A stretch of DNA of 64,000 nt from Dyadobacter sp. CY261 (GTDB lineage: Bacteria; Bacteroidota; Bacteroidia; Cytophagales; Spirosomataceae): NCBI RefSeq assembly GCF_021440085.1, contig NZ_JAKCPW010000008.1, positions 428,367-492,366 of the forward strand. The letters are read 5' to 3'. The translations under genes and the position numbers were made by a program. Below are positions 25,134-33,601 of the stretch, piece by piece; the first letter of the stretch is position 1; every line of letters starts with the position of its first letter. The notes below the pieces were generated by a model. That model was not told where the DNA came from. It did no database searches and saw nothing but the letters and a program-made list of their open reading frames with translations.

Positions 25134-26033
25134 ATGTGCGTTTACGCCCCTGTCGTCCTTTTTTGCTATAACCGTCCGCTACATTTGCGCCAGACCATCG
25201 AAAGTCTGCAAATGAATACACAGGCCTCCGAAAGCGAGCTCATTGTATATTCTGATGGACCAAAAGGCGAGCTGGATGTGCAAGCGGTCACTGAGGTTCG
25301 TCAGTTTCTTACTCAGATAAACGGCTTTAAAAATGTTACGATATTTAAAGCGGAAAGAAATAAAGGACTTGCGGCATCTGTCGTTGAGGGAGTTAGCGAT
25401 GTACTATCTAGATATCCTAAGGTAATCGTGCTGGAAGATGATATGCTGAGCGCTTCCGATTTCCTTTCTTTTATGAACCAGGCACTGGATGTCTATTCGG
25501 AACGCGACGACATTTTCTCTGTCACAGGCTACACGCCACCTATCAAGTTTCCGCAAAATTACGTCCATGATCTATATTTGGTGCCGCGTGCAAGCTCGTG
25601 GGGCTGGGGCACCTGGGCACCCAAATGGGCGAAGGCCGATTGGCAGGTAAATGACTTTGAGGTACTGAAAAACGACGCTGCAAAGCGAGAAGCATTTAAC
25701 CGTGGTGGTGGCGACCTATGGCCGATGCTGGCCAAACAACAGCAGGGAGCAATTGATTCGTGGGCGATCCGATGGACATATTCGCAATTTTGCAACGAAG
25801 CTTATGGTCTTTACCCTGTCCATTCCAAAATCAAAAACATCGGAACGGATGGCAGCGGCACCAATTTTACGTTCAAATCGTCACAGTATGGCCACGAAAT
25901 GGCCGAAGGGGGCGTGGTAATGCCGCCTGATCTGATGCCGGATGAAAGTATGATCCGCACATTTGGTGACTATTACCGGCTGTCACTTCTTTTAAAAATC
26001 AAAAACCGGGTCAAATACGGGATCCGATCATAA
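25134..26033 (+). CDS. GT-A fold glycosyltransferase
   Basis: The 299-residue product looks like a nucleotide-sugar-dependent glycosyltransferase. The N-terminus VVLFCYNRPLHLRQTIESLQ is a Rossmann-like GT-A start, and VIVLEDDMLSASDFLSFM (about 99-116) is the acidic metal and nucleotide-sugar site, resembling the GNT-I group. RASSWGWGTWAPKWAKADW (about 150-168) is a further conserved block in related bacterial transferases. No transmembrane segment is seen. The next gene, an FkbM methyltransferase, starts five bases after its stop, so one transcript is likely. Donor sugar unknown. Confidence 0.8.
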   Translation: MCVYAPVVLFCYNRPLHLRQTIESLQMNTQASESELIVYSDGPKGELDVQAVTEVRQFLTQINGFKNVTIFKAERNKGLAASVVEGVSDVLSRYPKVIVLEDDMLSASDFLSFMNQALDVYSERDDIFSVTGYTPPIKFPQNYVHDLYLVPRASSWGWGTWAPKWAKADWQVNDFEVLKNDAAKREAFNRGGGDLWPMLAKQQQGAIDSWAIRWTYSQFCNEAYGLYPVHSKIKNIGTDGSGTNFTFKSSQYGHEMAEGGVVMPPDLMPDESMIRTFGDYYRLSLLLKIKNRVKYGIRS

Positions 26034-26038
26034 CCAAT

Positions 26039-26845
26039 ATGTACTGGCTTCGCTACCTGCTTAAAGAACCTTATCACGCGCTCAGTTCCAACCGGAACCG
26101 GGAATTCATGGCGCTATTGCTCAAATATGGCAATCGCGCGCGGTACCAATTGACCGAAGTGGCTTTTGGCGGTTTCAAGCTAAATGTCCCCGACACGATG
26201 TCATTTCTTTGGCAGCACAAAGAAATTTTCGCGGATGAATTCTATTATTTCGAAACTACCCAGCCGCAGCCCGTCATATTCGACTGCGGCGCCAATATTG
26301 GAATGAGCGTTCTGTATTTTAAAAACCTGTTTCCCAAAGCCAGGCTACTCGCATTCGAAGCGGAACCAGCGATCGCTTCGCAACTTCGGCAGAATCTGGA
26401 ACGGAACGGGATCAACGATGTCGAGATTATAGATAAGGCGGTTTGGACCAACGAAGAAGGGATTTGGTTTGGCAGCGAATCTGCGGACTCTTCTTCAATT
26501 TACTCCACCTCCCAAAAAAGGAAAATCGCTTCCATTCGCCTGAAAGATTACCTGGAAAAGGAGACACGTGTTGATTTTTTGAAAATTGATATTGAGGGTG
26601 CGGAAATTGAGGTACTGGAAGACTGTCGCGGCTCACTGGCACATGTGCAGAACCTTTTTGTAGAATTCCACTCCTACATTGGCAATGCGCAAGGGTTGGC
26701 CGATGTGGTGAAAGTTTTTGAGGAAAACGGTTTCCGATACTATGTGGATACAAACCAGCACCGGCTCAGGCCATTTGTGAACCATCGCTACCGGGACAAC
26801 AATGTGATGGATCTTCAACTGAATATCTTCGGCTGGCGCGACTAA
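26039..26845 (+). CDS. FkbM-family methyltransferase (second copy)
   Basis: A SAM-dependent O-methyltransferase of 268 residues. VIFDCGANIGMSVLYFKNLFP (about 79-99) is the SAM-binding loop, LLAFEAEPAIASQL follows, and VDFLKIDIEGAEIEVLEDC (about 179-197) is the FkbM signature. It is translationally close to the upstream glycosyltransferase (5-base gap), which suggests that the methyl group goes on the sugar added by that enzyme or on a neighbouring residue. Sequence similarity to the FkbM gene at 21.5 kb is limited to the core motifs, so the two probably act on different positions rather than being recent duplicates. Confidence 0.88.
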   Translation: MYWLRYLLKEPYHALSSNRNREFMALLLKYGNRARYQLTEVAFGGFKLNVPDTMSFLWQHKEIFADEFYYFETTQPQPVIFDCGANIGMSVLYFKNLFPKARLLAFEAEPAIASQLRQNLERNGINDVEIIDKAVWTNEEGIWFGSESADSSSIYSTSQKRKIASIRLKDYLEKETRVDFLKIDIEGAEIEVLEDCRGSLAHVQNLFVEFHSYIGNAQGLADVVKVFEENGFRYYVDTNQHRLRPFVNHRYRDNNVMDLQLNIFGWRD

Positions 26846-26853
26846 CCCCCCGA

Positions 26854-28113
26854 TCAAAGCCTTGAATCGACCATTTCCTGTGGTAATACAGATTTGAGAT
26901 CGAATATAACGGAACCCGAAACGGTAAATTCCTGAAATTCCATCGTTCGAAATTCGTTGTGCGCAACGGCCAGGACAACCGCTTCATAAGTACCCGAAGG
27001 TTTGTCCAGTAATGCGATATCGTATTCGGCCAGCACCTGCTCTCCTGATGCCCAGGGATCATAAACGTCGACCTTCATTCCAAAATCGGTCAATTCGCGG
27101 TACACGTCGATCACTCTGGTGTTGCGGATGTCGGGGCAATTTTCTTTGAAGGCGATACCCAGGATCAGCACACGACTGCCTTCGATTTTGTGCCCTTTCC
27201 GGATCATGAGTTTCACCAGTTTGTTGGCTACAAAAACACCCATGGTATCATTTACCCTTCGGCCAGAGAGAATTACCTGCGGGTAATATCCCAGCGACTC
27301 CGCTTTGTACGCCAGATAATACGGATCGACACCAATACAATGCCCACCCACGAGCCCGGGTTTGTATTTCAAGAAATTCCATTTTGTACCGGCAGCTTCC
27401 AGGACTTCCGTCGTATCGATATTCATCCGGTCGAAAATTAGTGCCAGCTCATTCATAAACGAGATATTCACGTCGCGCTGGGCATTTTCAATGGCTTTTG
27501 ATGCCTCCGCAATCTTGATGCTCGAAGCCAGGTGCGTACCTGCTTCGACGACCGACGCATACAAACCGTCCACAAACCTTGCTATTTCCGGCGTGGAACC
27601 GGATGTTACCTTTTTGATTTTCGTGAAGGTATTGACCTTATCTCCCGGGTTTATGCGTTCGGGTGAATAGCCGCAGAAAAAGTCTTCGTTGAATTTCAGG
27701 CCACTTTCTCCTTCCAACACCGGCACGCAGTCATCTTCCGTACAGCCCGGGTATACCGTGGATTCGTAAATCACGACGTCACCCTTTTTGAGCATTTGCC
27801 CGATCATCGCGCTCGCTTTGAGCAAATGCGTAAGGTTTGGCTTTTTATAATGGTCGACGGGTGTTGGAACCGTTACGATGAATACGTTGCATTCCTTTAA
27901 TGCAGACTCCTCCCAGGAAAATGCGAGGTTAACAGCCTCCCGCAAATCCTGCCGTGAAACTTCCTTGGTAGCATCATAGGCATCTTTCAGCTCCTGAACA
28001 CGTCTTTTATTGATATCAAACCCTATGATCGGAAATTTCCCGCTAAATGCCACAGCCAGCGGCAAACCGACATAACCAAGTCCGACAACGGCAATTCTGA
28101 TATCTGGTAACAT
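26854..28113 (-). CDS. UDP-N-acetylhexosamine 6-dehydrogenase (WbpO/TviB type)
   Basis: An NAD-dependent nucleotide-sugar dehydrogenase that oxidises C6 of the sugar to a carboxylate in two steps. The 419-residue product has the Rossmann motif GLGYVG (11-16), TVPTPVD (81-87), ESTVYPGC, and the catalytic Cys259 in GGHCIGVDPYYL. The wording resembles the UDP-GlcNAc/GalNAc dehydrogenases of Vi antigen (TviB) and Pseudomonas (WbpO) synthesis more than UDP-glucose dehydrogenases. With the 2-epimerase at 24 kb, UDP-ManNAcA is also a plausible product, so the substrate is uncertain among UDP-GlcNAc, UDP-GalNAc and UDP-ManNAc. It converges tightly (8-base gap) on the second FkbM gene. Confidence 0.9.
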   Translation of the reverse strand: MLPDIRIAVVGLGYVGLPLAVAFSGKFPIIGFDINKRRVQELKDAYDATKEVSRQDLREAVNLAFSWEESALKECNVFIVTVPTPVDHYKKPNLTHLLKASAMIGQMLKKGDVVIYESTVYPGCTEDDCVPVLEGESGLKFNEDFFCGYSPERINPGDKVNTFTKIKKVTSGSTPEIARFVDGLYASVVEAGTHLASSIKIAEASKAIENAQRDVNISFMNELALIFDRMNIDTTEVLEAAGTKWNFLKYKPGLVGGHCIGVDPYYLAYKAESLGYYPQVILSGRRVNDTMGVFVANKLVKLMIRKGHKIEGSRVLILGIAFKENCPDIRNTRVIDVYRELTDFGMKVDVYDPWASGEQVLAEYDIALLDKPSGTYEAVVLAVAHNEFRTMEFQEFTVSGSVIFDLKSVLPQEMVDSRL

Positions 28114-28287
28114 GGAAGGTACTTCTTTGAATGTTGGGGCATAAAACTAGGCATATTCCGGCCTATCAAAAAATTGCTTACGATTGAGTAACCAACTTGG
28201 TATTTGAACGTATCGTAAGCTATCTATTGGACCCGTCGCAACAAGAAAGAAAACCGGCAGGTTTCAGGCAGAAGAAGGATTCCTCAA

Positions 28288-29196
28288 TCAATGCGCATAA
28301 GGATTTTTTGGAAAGATATGCACCTGGAAGCCTTCCTGTTCCATCGCTTTCATCACTTTTTCGGAAGGCAGTTTTTTGAAAATTACCGCACAAAGAACCT
28401 GCGACGGCATCAAGGATGCTTTAACCAGAAAATTATGGAACGCGAGTTTGCGCTTGATTTTCCGGAATGCAGGCGACGAATCGTCCGCTTTGTCCCGGCC
28501 ATAAGAGGGATGGTAGTAATTATTGTTGATGCCTTTGAAGGCCACAGCAGGAAGTCCTATTCCATTGGCCAGCTTATCCATTTCGCGTTCCGACAGTTTG
28601 AAAACATAGTTACCGACGGTCTCGAACGAATACCTGTTCTTCCAGTATTTCTGGAACGCCGAGGTATCAAACCGATCAAAAATATTGCGTAAAGCCAGCA
28701 GGAATGGCATTTTCGAGATCGGATCATGCGGCTCAACCAGGATCACGGCTTCACGCGCCACACGCAACATTTCGTACACGCCCAGGTACGGACGCGGGAA
28801 GTGGTGGTAAGCTTCTTTACAAAACACATAGTCGAAACTATTGTCGGAGAAAGTCAAATGCTCTACGTTTTCAATAGCATATTGATCAATAAAGCCTCTT
28901 TCCTTTGATAGCGGTAGAAAAGTCCCTGCAATATCGCTCGCAGTCACTTCCAGCCCTTTCTTGAAAAAATGATTTGCATCGAAGCCATAACCATCACCGA
29001 CTGTCAGCCACGACCTTTTTTCCTGCACGAACGCGTCCGTCAGTTCCAGCATCCTTTTGTGGATCCAGTGGTTAATGGTTTGATTCGCATTATCGTATTC
29101 CCACGATTCGATGACTTTGTTCTTTGCCTCCTGGGTACCAAACTGCAATTCATACCATTCCGAATGCGCCTCGTGGCTCCGTTTTTCGCTTGACAT
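28288..29196 (-). CDS. Class I SAM-dependent methyltransferase
   Basis: The 302-residue product is a methyltransferase with the type 11 fold. SWLTVGDGYGFDANHFFKKG is a relaxed motif I, EVTASDIAGTFL is motif II with the acidic residue, and NSFDYVFCKEAYHHFPRP is the motif IV region typical of PF08241. From about residue 165 to the end there is an additional region of unknown role with no membrane segment. A longer frame from 29304 exists; MSSEKRSHEAHSEWYELQ at 29196 gives a sensible start. It sits upstream of the dehydrogenase gene with a 174-base gap. Probable role in modifying a surface glycan or its carrier; the substrate is unknown. Confidence 0.8.
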   Translation of the reverse strand: MSSEKRSHEAHSEWYELQFGTQEAKNKVIESWEYDNANQTINHWIHKRMLELTDAFVQEKRSWLTVGDGYGFDANHFFKKGLEVTASDIAGTFLPLSKERGFIDQYAIENVEHLTFSDNSFDYVFCKEAYHHFPRPYLGVYEMLRVAREAVILVEPHDPISKMPFLLALRNIFDRFDTSAFQKYWKNRYSFETVGNYVFKLSEREMDKLANGIGLPAVAFKGINNNYYHPSYGRDKADDSSPAFRKIKRKLAFHNFLVKASLMPSQVLCAVIFKKLPSEKVMKAMEQEGFQVHIFPKNPYAH

Positions 29197-29324
29197 ATTA
29201 TGGGGTCGGTGATTTATCGATAAAGATAGTTTCCCCGAATAAAAATTATTTAAAGGCAGAACTATTAATTTTAGCCACCTGAAACGAATATGCCGCAGAA
29301 ACACGATTTATCAACAGCGATCAA

Positions 29325-30569
29325 ATGATCCTTCAATTGAGTAATTTTCATTGGGAAGGTGGTGCCGGGGTCGCTGCGGCAAGGTTGCACCAGGCACTGC
29401 TCAATGCAGGCGTCGACTCGCACCTCATGGTTTCCGAAATATCACGCCCCGGCCCGCAAACGACCGCCTTGGCTGATAGTTCATGGAAATCGAAAAGGGC
29501 CTGGGGGAATTTCGTCCTGGAAAGACTTTCTTTTCTGCCTCATGAGAAAGACAAATCCGTGCGCTTCGCATTCTCCCCTGCTGCGGCAGGTGCCGATATC
29601 AGTCACCATCCCCTGGTGCAACAGGCGAGTATCATCCATTTACATTGGATCAATTTTGGATTTCTCTCTTTGAAATCGCTTGAAAAGCTTATTGAACTAG
29701 GAAAACCTATCGTATGGACGCTGCACGATATGTGGACATTTACCGGCGGGTGCCATTACAACCGTGGCTGCGAACGCTATTTGTCGCATTGCTGCTACTG
29801 CCCTTATCTCAAGAAACCGGGCGAGTATGATATTGCTTTTGCGCAGTTCGAGAAAAAACAAAGCATTTATAGCAATGCACGGCTGACACTCGTTTCGCCA
29901 AGCCGCTGGCTGAATAACCTGGTCCAACAAGCCGCGTTAACCCGCGGAATGCCTTCCATGACCATACCCAACTGCATCGACACCGATTTCTTCAAACCCG
30001 GCGATCGTACGGCCGCACGAAATGCATTGGGCCTTCCCGTCGACAAAAAACTGATCCTTTTTGCCGGTGCCAACACACAAGATCCGCGAAAAGGCTTTGC
30101 TTATTTTCAGGAAGCCATACAAAATCCCGCATTATCGGAGTCCGAGGTAATGATTCTCGGCAAGGGCGATCTGAGCGATTTCATGGATATGCCTGTAAAA
30201 GTCCATTTTCTGGGCAAAATTTCGGACCCGGCGCAAATGGTACAAGCCTATAATGCAGCCGATATGCTCATTGCGCCGTCGCTGGAAGACAACTTACCGA
30301 ACACCATTATGGAGGCAATGGCCTGCGGGACGCCCGTTGCGGGGTTCGAGACGGGCGGAATTCCTGAAATGATCGGACATCTTGAAACTGGATATATTGC
30401 TGCGGCCAAATCAGCCTCTTCGCTTTCGGAAGGCATTCAATGGGTGTTAAACCATAATGCCAACGGCGACATTTCACGTAATGCACGTGAAAAGGTGCTG
30501 CAATGTTATTCGCAGGAAACGGTGGCGAGGCAGTATTCCCAACTTTATGAATCCCTGCTTCATGGATAA
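29325..30569 (+). CDS. Family 4 glycosyltransferase
   Basis: A GT-B fold retaining glycosyltransferase (GT4) of 414 residues. The N-terminal domain opens with LQLSNFHWEGGAGVAAARLHQAL, carrying a glycine-rich acceptor-side loop. WTLHDMWTFTGGCHY lies near 125. The C-terminal nucleotide-sugar domain has KLILFAGANTQDPRKGF (about 237-253), AADMLIAPSLEDNLPNTIMEAMACGTPVAGFETGGIPE, with the E(x7)E motif. HYNRGCERYLSHCCYC is a Cys-rich segment of a kind seen in some GT4 enzymes. The next gene overlaps its end by eight bases, so the two transferases are translationally coupled and probably act in sequence. Confidence 0.92.
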   Translation: MILQLSNFHWEGGAGVAAARLHQALLNAGVDSHLMVSEISRPGPQTTALADSSWKSKRAWGNFVLERLSFLPHEKDKSVRFAFSPAAAGADISHHPLVQQASIIHLHWINFGFLSLKSLEKLIELGKPIVWTLHDMWTFTGGCHYNRGCERYLSHCCYCPYLKKPGEYDIAFAQFEKKQSIYSNARLTLVSPSRWLNNLVQQAALTRGMPSMTIPNCIDTDFFKPGDRTAARNALGLPVDKKLILFAGANTQDPRKGFAYFQEAIQNPALSESEVMILGKGDLSDFMDMPVKVHFLGKISDPAQMVQAYNAADMLIAPSLEDNLPNTIMEAMACGTPVAGFETGGIPEMIGHLETGYIAAAKSASSLSEGIQWVLNHNANGDISRNAREKVLQCYSQETVARQYSQLYESLLHG

Positions 30570-31341
30570 TAGCCCGCTACTAACGATTATCACGATCACT
30601 TTCCAGGCTGAGCGATTTCTTGACCGAACGCTGAAAAGTGTCGAACTGGCCTTAGCCAACGTAACAGATCCGGCTCAGGTCGAATACCTGATCATCGATG
30701 GCGGCTCCACCGACGGGACGCTCGGTATTGCACGACAATACAGCCACTTCATTTCGCGTGTCGTTTCCGAGAAGGACAAAGGTCTCTACGATGCCATGAA
30801 CAAAGGTATGCGACTTGCCTCAGGGCAATACCTCTGGTTTTTGAATGCCGGAGACGAGGCTTTTGATCAACACACTTTACAAAATCTGCTGAACTCCTTC
30901 GAAACCGGTGCCGATGTATATTATAGCGACGCCCTGATGATCCGCGAAAATGGCGAGGAAGTAGGTTTGCGCAGCCGATTCACACCCCATGCATTGCCGA
31001 CAAAGCTCCGGTGGCAGGACTTTGCCCTCGGAATGAAAGTCTGCCATCAGGCTTTCATCGCCAAAAAAGCCATTGCCCCACTTTACGACGATCAGAACCT
31101 CAGCGCGGACATCGAGTGGGAGATCACCTGTTTGAAAAGGGCAGGCCAGGTTCAATTCCTCTCCTTTGTCATCTGCCGCTACCTCCTGGGTGGTTTGTCC
31201 GTCAAGAACCATCGCCGATCACTAATCGACCGCTTCCGGGTTTTGCATAAGCATTTCGGGCTTGTACCTACACTGTTCAATCACCTGCGTATATTCTGGC
31301 GGGGGTATTGGTTCGCGAAGCGGAACGGCAAATACTGGTAG
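30562..31341 (+). CDS. Family 2 glycosyltransferase
   Basis: A GT-A fold transferase of 259 residues, with LLTIITITFQAERFLDRTLKSVE at the start, LIIDGGSTDGTLGIARQY (the nucleotide-binding DGGSTDGT, about 40-47), VSEKDKGLYDAMNKGMRLASG and LWFLNAGDEAF. These motifs fit the WcaA/WcaE-like GT2 enzymes. Start ATG 30562 overlaps the GT4 stop by eight bases; a second ATG 15 bases earlier (30547) is possible. The longer open frame to 30457 runs deep into the GT4 gene and is not credible. The stop lies two bases from the convergent DUF4302 gene, leaving no room for a terminator. Confidence 0.9.
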   Translation: MDNSPLLTIITITFQAERFLDRTLKSVELALANVTDPAQVEYLIIDGGSTDGTLGIARQYSHFISRVVSEKDKGLYDAMNKGMRLASGQYLWFLNAGDEAFDQHTLQNLLNSFETGADVYYSDALMIRENGEEVGLRSRFTPHALPTKLRWQDFALGMKVCHQAFIAKKAIAPLYDDQNLSADIEWEITCLKRAGQVQFLSFVICRYLLGGLSVKNHRRSLIDRFRVLHKHFGLVPTLFNHLRIFWRGYWFAKRNGKYW

Positions 31342-31343
31342 TG

Positions 31344-32648
31344 CTATTCCCAGGTAATCCAGGATTTAGCATCCTTGGCACTTACCATATCGTATGTTTC
31401 GTCCGATGTCTGTATGAGGTAAAAACCGCTGGTATCAAACAAAAGAGCACCCGACTTTTCCGCTGCACCGCCCACGGGTATGTCTCCAAACGCCCCGAAT
31501 TCAGTGAATACAACGCGACCATCGGCAGTAAAGGTCGGCTTGGCCGGAGCGTGTCCGTATTCCAGGTAGATGCCATCTTCGTCATAAAAAATAGGTGCAA
31601 ATGCATCATATCTCGAATTAAAAGCTGGCGCATACATGTAGAATGCGTAAGACAGGTTATTATATTTCAAATCTTTTACCTTGAATGCATCGTCGACACC
31701 ATTAACGTGGAAGCCATTTTCCGACCGCCAGTCACCACCGGATTCGACAGGTGCCTGCCACCATCTCCTAGCTGCCGCCAGATCGACGGATATCGGCTTG
31801 ATTGCGCTCACCACTACGCCACTTGCGCCGCCGCCGCTAACACCGAGCTGCGTCGAATTGGCATTCCAGGTGATGTTACTGAAACCTGTGATCGTTTGTG
31901 AGCCATTAACCAGCGCAGAGGTGAACGCAACGCCGCCCGGCGTCATGTAGTAACTCGTGCTGAAAGTTTTAGGAACATTTCCGTTGAGCCAGGTCATTTT
32001 AATGGTTCTCGTATCCTGATTGACCGTAATTTCATAGGTGTTCGCACCGAGTGTGACACGTTTGAAATAGGGAATATATTTGGCAATATTATTGAACAGA
32101 AGTGCCTTCGCCAAATCACCGTTCGTGTAAGCTGTGGCCTGTGCCTGTGTTGCCTTGGTAAGCACCAGGCGACTCTGATTTTTGCGCCCTACCAGCGTAA
32201 TAACATCCGTTTTCACGGAGTCGCTGTAAATACTGAACTCAAAGTCGGATTTCAATCCCTCGCCTCTTACACCATTATTCACTTCTTCGTCAGGGTCGGC
32301 CAGCACGTGGAGATAGGAATAGGTATCGAAGATCAGCGAAGGTGTTTGCATTGCTTTCAACCGGTAGCTGCTTTCCTTTGATTTCGCGGCAGCGGCATCC
32401 GAAAAGTCTGAGTACATCGTCACCCGGTTTTTATCATCGAATTTGAAATAAAAACCATAACTACCTCCGCCACCGGGATAAATGATCGCATTCCAGCCGT
32501 AGGGTGCTTCCACGAGTTGTTTTTCGTACGATGCCAATGCCGCATTCAAACGCACATCCGCCGATTCTTCAAAAACAGTGTCGTCTTTGTTTTCGCAGGA
32601 AAAGAAAACGGTGGTCAGGAACAGGAGGTATAAAAGTGAGTTCTTCAT
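31344..32648 (-). CDS. DUF4302 lipoprotein of a SusCD operon
   Basis: The 434-residue product is a lipoprotein: signal peptide with lipobox ending FFSC (Cys18), so it is anchored at an outer-membrane face. The mature part opens with EESADVRLNAALASYEKQLVEAPYGWNAIIYPGG, typical of DUF4302 (PF14135), a family known only from Bacteroidota and usually found with SusC/SusD genes. It probably helps bind or process the imported substrate at the surface. It is the last gene of the operon, with a six-base gap after the metallohydrolase. Its function is not known. Confidence 0.87.
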   Translation of the reverse strand: MKNSLLYLLFLTTVFFSCENKDDTVFEESADVRLNAALASYEKQLVEAPYGWNAIIYPGGGGSYGFYFKFDDKNRVTMYSDFSDAAAAKSKESSYRLKAMQTPSLIFDTYSYLHVLADPDEEVNNGVRGEGLKSDFEFSIYSDSVKTDVITLVGRKNQSRLVLTKATQAQATAYTNGDLAKALLFNNIAKYIPYFKRVTLGANTYEITVNQDTRTIKMTWLNGNVPKTFSTSYYMTPGGVAFTSALVNGSQTITGFSNITWNANSTQLGVSGGGASGVVVSAIKPISVDLAAARRWWQAPVESGGDWRSENGFHVNGVDDAFKVKDLKYNNLSYAFYMYAPAFNSRYDAFAPIFYDEDGIYLEYGHAPAKPTFTADGRVVFTEFGAFGDIPVGGAAEKSGALLFDTSGFYLIQTSDETYDMVSAKDAKSWITWE

Positions 32649-32654
32649 CTGGCA

Positions 32655-33587
32655 TTAAAAAAGTTTGTTCATCGAAGTCCGCACCCTTTTTTGCAGACTG
32701 TAAAAATCAATTTTCCAGGTATTTTTATAATAGGCTACAATAATAGCCTCTTTTTGCCGCAATGCGGCCTGCGCCTGGGCCTTTGTTACACCGTGCGAGC
32801 TCGTTCCTTCGGGAATGGAGTTGACCAGCTTTTCAAAGCCAGCTTTCCCTTCTGTTAGCATCATCGCGATCATTTCAACAAAATCTTCGTCAAATGCCGA
32901 CGAGCTGTATGCGGTAATAAACCCATCTCGGCGCGCATCCGCATCACTCCAGTTGATCCAGTTTCCGCCCTGATAATAGGATTTCGAAATATTCTTGTAC
33001 TCGACCGGGTAAAGGACTGTCTGGTGCAGAATGTGACCAAACTCATGGTGGATCGTATGCAGGAACCAATCCTTTACAAACGATGAATCCTTCGCAGCGT
33101 CATAACCCGCCATTCCCTTGATCTTGAAAAGATTTACCCCGTACAAGATCACTTTCCGGCCACCTTCCGCAGTCCCGAGCGTCACCGAACCCTCCGAATT
33201 ATATTCGTTACTTCCTGAAAGGATGAAGAATTTGGGTGAATATTTATTGTAAAACACTTTCCCGGCTTCTTCCACGTATGGGTTAGTCCATGCTTTCTTA
33301 ATCGTGCTGAGCAGGGGAATTACCTGCGATTCGTCCGGCGGCACCAGGTTCTTGGTCAGGTTGCCAAATTCGAACTGGTCCCATTTATACTTGGCGGAGA
33401 TATTATAAGGAACCACCAGGCTGTCCTGTATCCACTTGTCGATCGGGCCGGCTACCCAATCTTCACCACCCAGGCCCGAGATGTCGTCCACATTGCCGAT
33501 ATCCTCTTCTTTACAGGAAGTCAACGTCGTGCTGAACAGCAATGCTGCAAAGAGGTAGTTTGCGAAATGTCTGAATAGAATTTTCAT
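32655..33587 (-). CDS. Substrate import-associated zinc metallohydrolase lipoprotein
   Basis: The 310-residue lipoprotein has a lipobox TLTSC (Cys25) and a zinc-metallopeptidase active site TIHHEFGHILHQ: the HExxH is at 181-185. Later DEDFVEMIAMML (about 237-248) may bring a third ligand. The pattern fits the TonB-linked HExxH lipoprotein family (TIGR04549; PF15890, putative zinc-binding metallo-peptidase) that occurs next to SusC/SusD. It may cut a peptide or conjugate at the surface before or during uptake. Gaps of 14 bases from susD and six bases to the DUF4302 gene indicate one operon. Substrate specificity cannot be judged. Confidence 0.88.
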   Translation of the reverse strand: MKILFRHFANYLFAALLFSTTLTSCKEEDIGNVDDISGLGGEDWVAGPIDKWIQDSLVVPYNISAKYKWDQFEFGNLTKNLVPPDESQVIPLLSTIKKAWTNPYVEEAGKVFYNKYSPKFFILSGSNEYNSEGSVTLGTAEGGRKVILYGVNLFKIKGMAGYDAAKDSSFVKDWFLHTIHHEFGHILHQTVLYPVEYKNISKSYYQGGNWINWSDADARRDGFITAYSSSAFDEDFVEMIAMMLTEGKAGFEKLVNSIPEGTSSHGVTKAQAQAALRQKEAIIVAYYKNTWKIDFYSLQKRVRTSMNKLF

Positions 33588-33601
33588 ATTGAATGGCTTT
33601 C

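Noticed and set aside
31308..31901. Plus-strand open frame of 197 residues opposite the DUF4302 gene
   Set aside because: It is antisense to a clear lipoprotein gene, its translation has no domain character and it starts inside the end of a glycosyltransferase gene.
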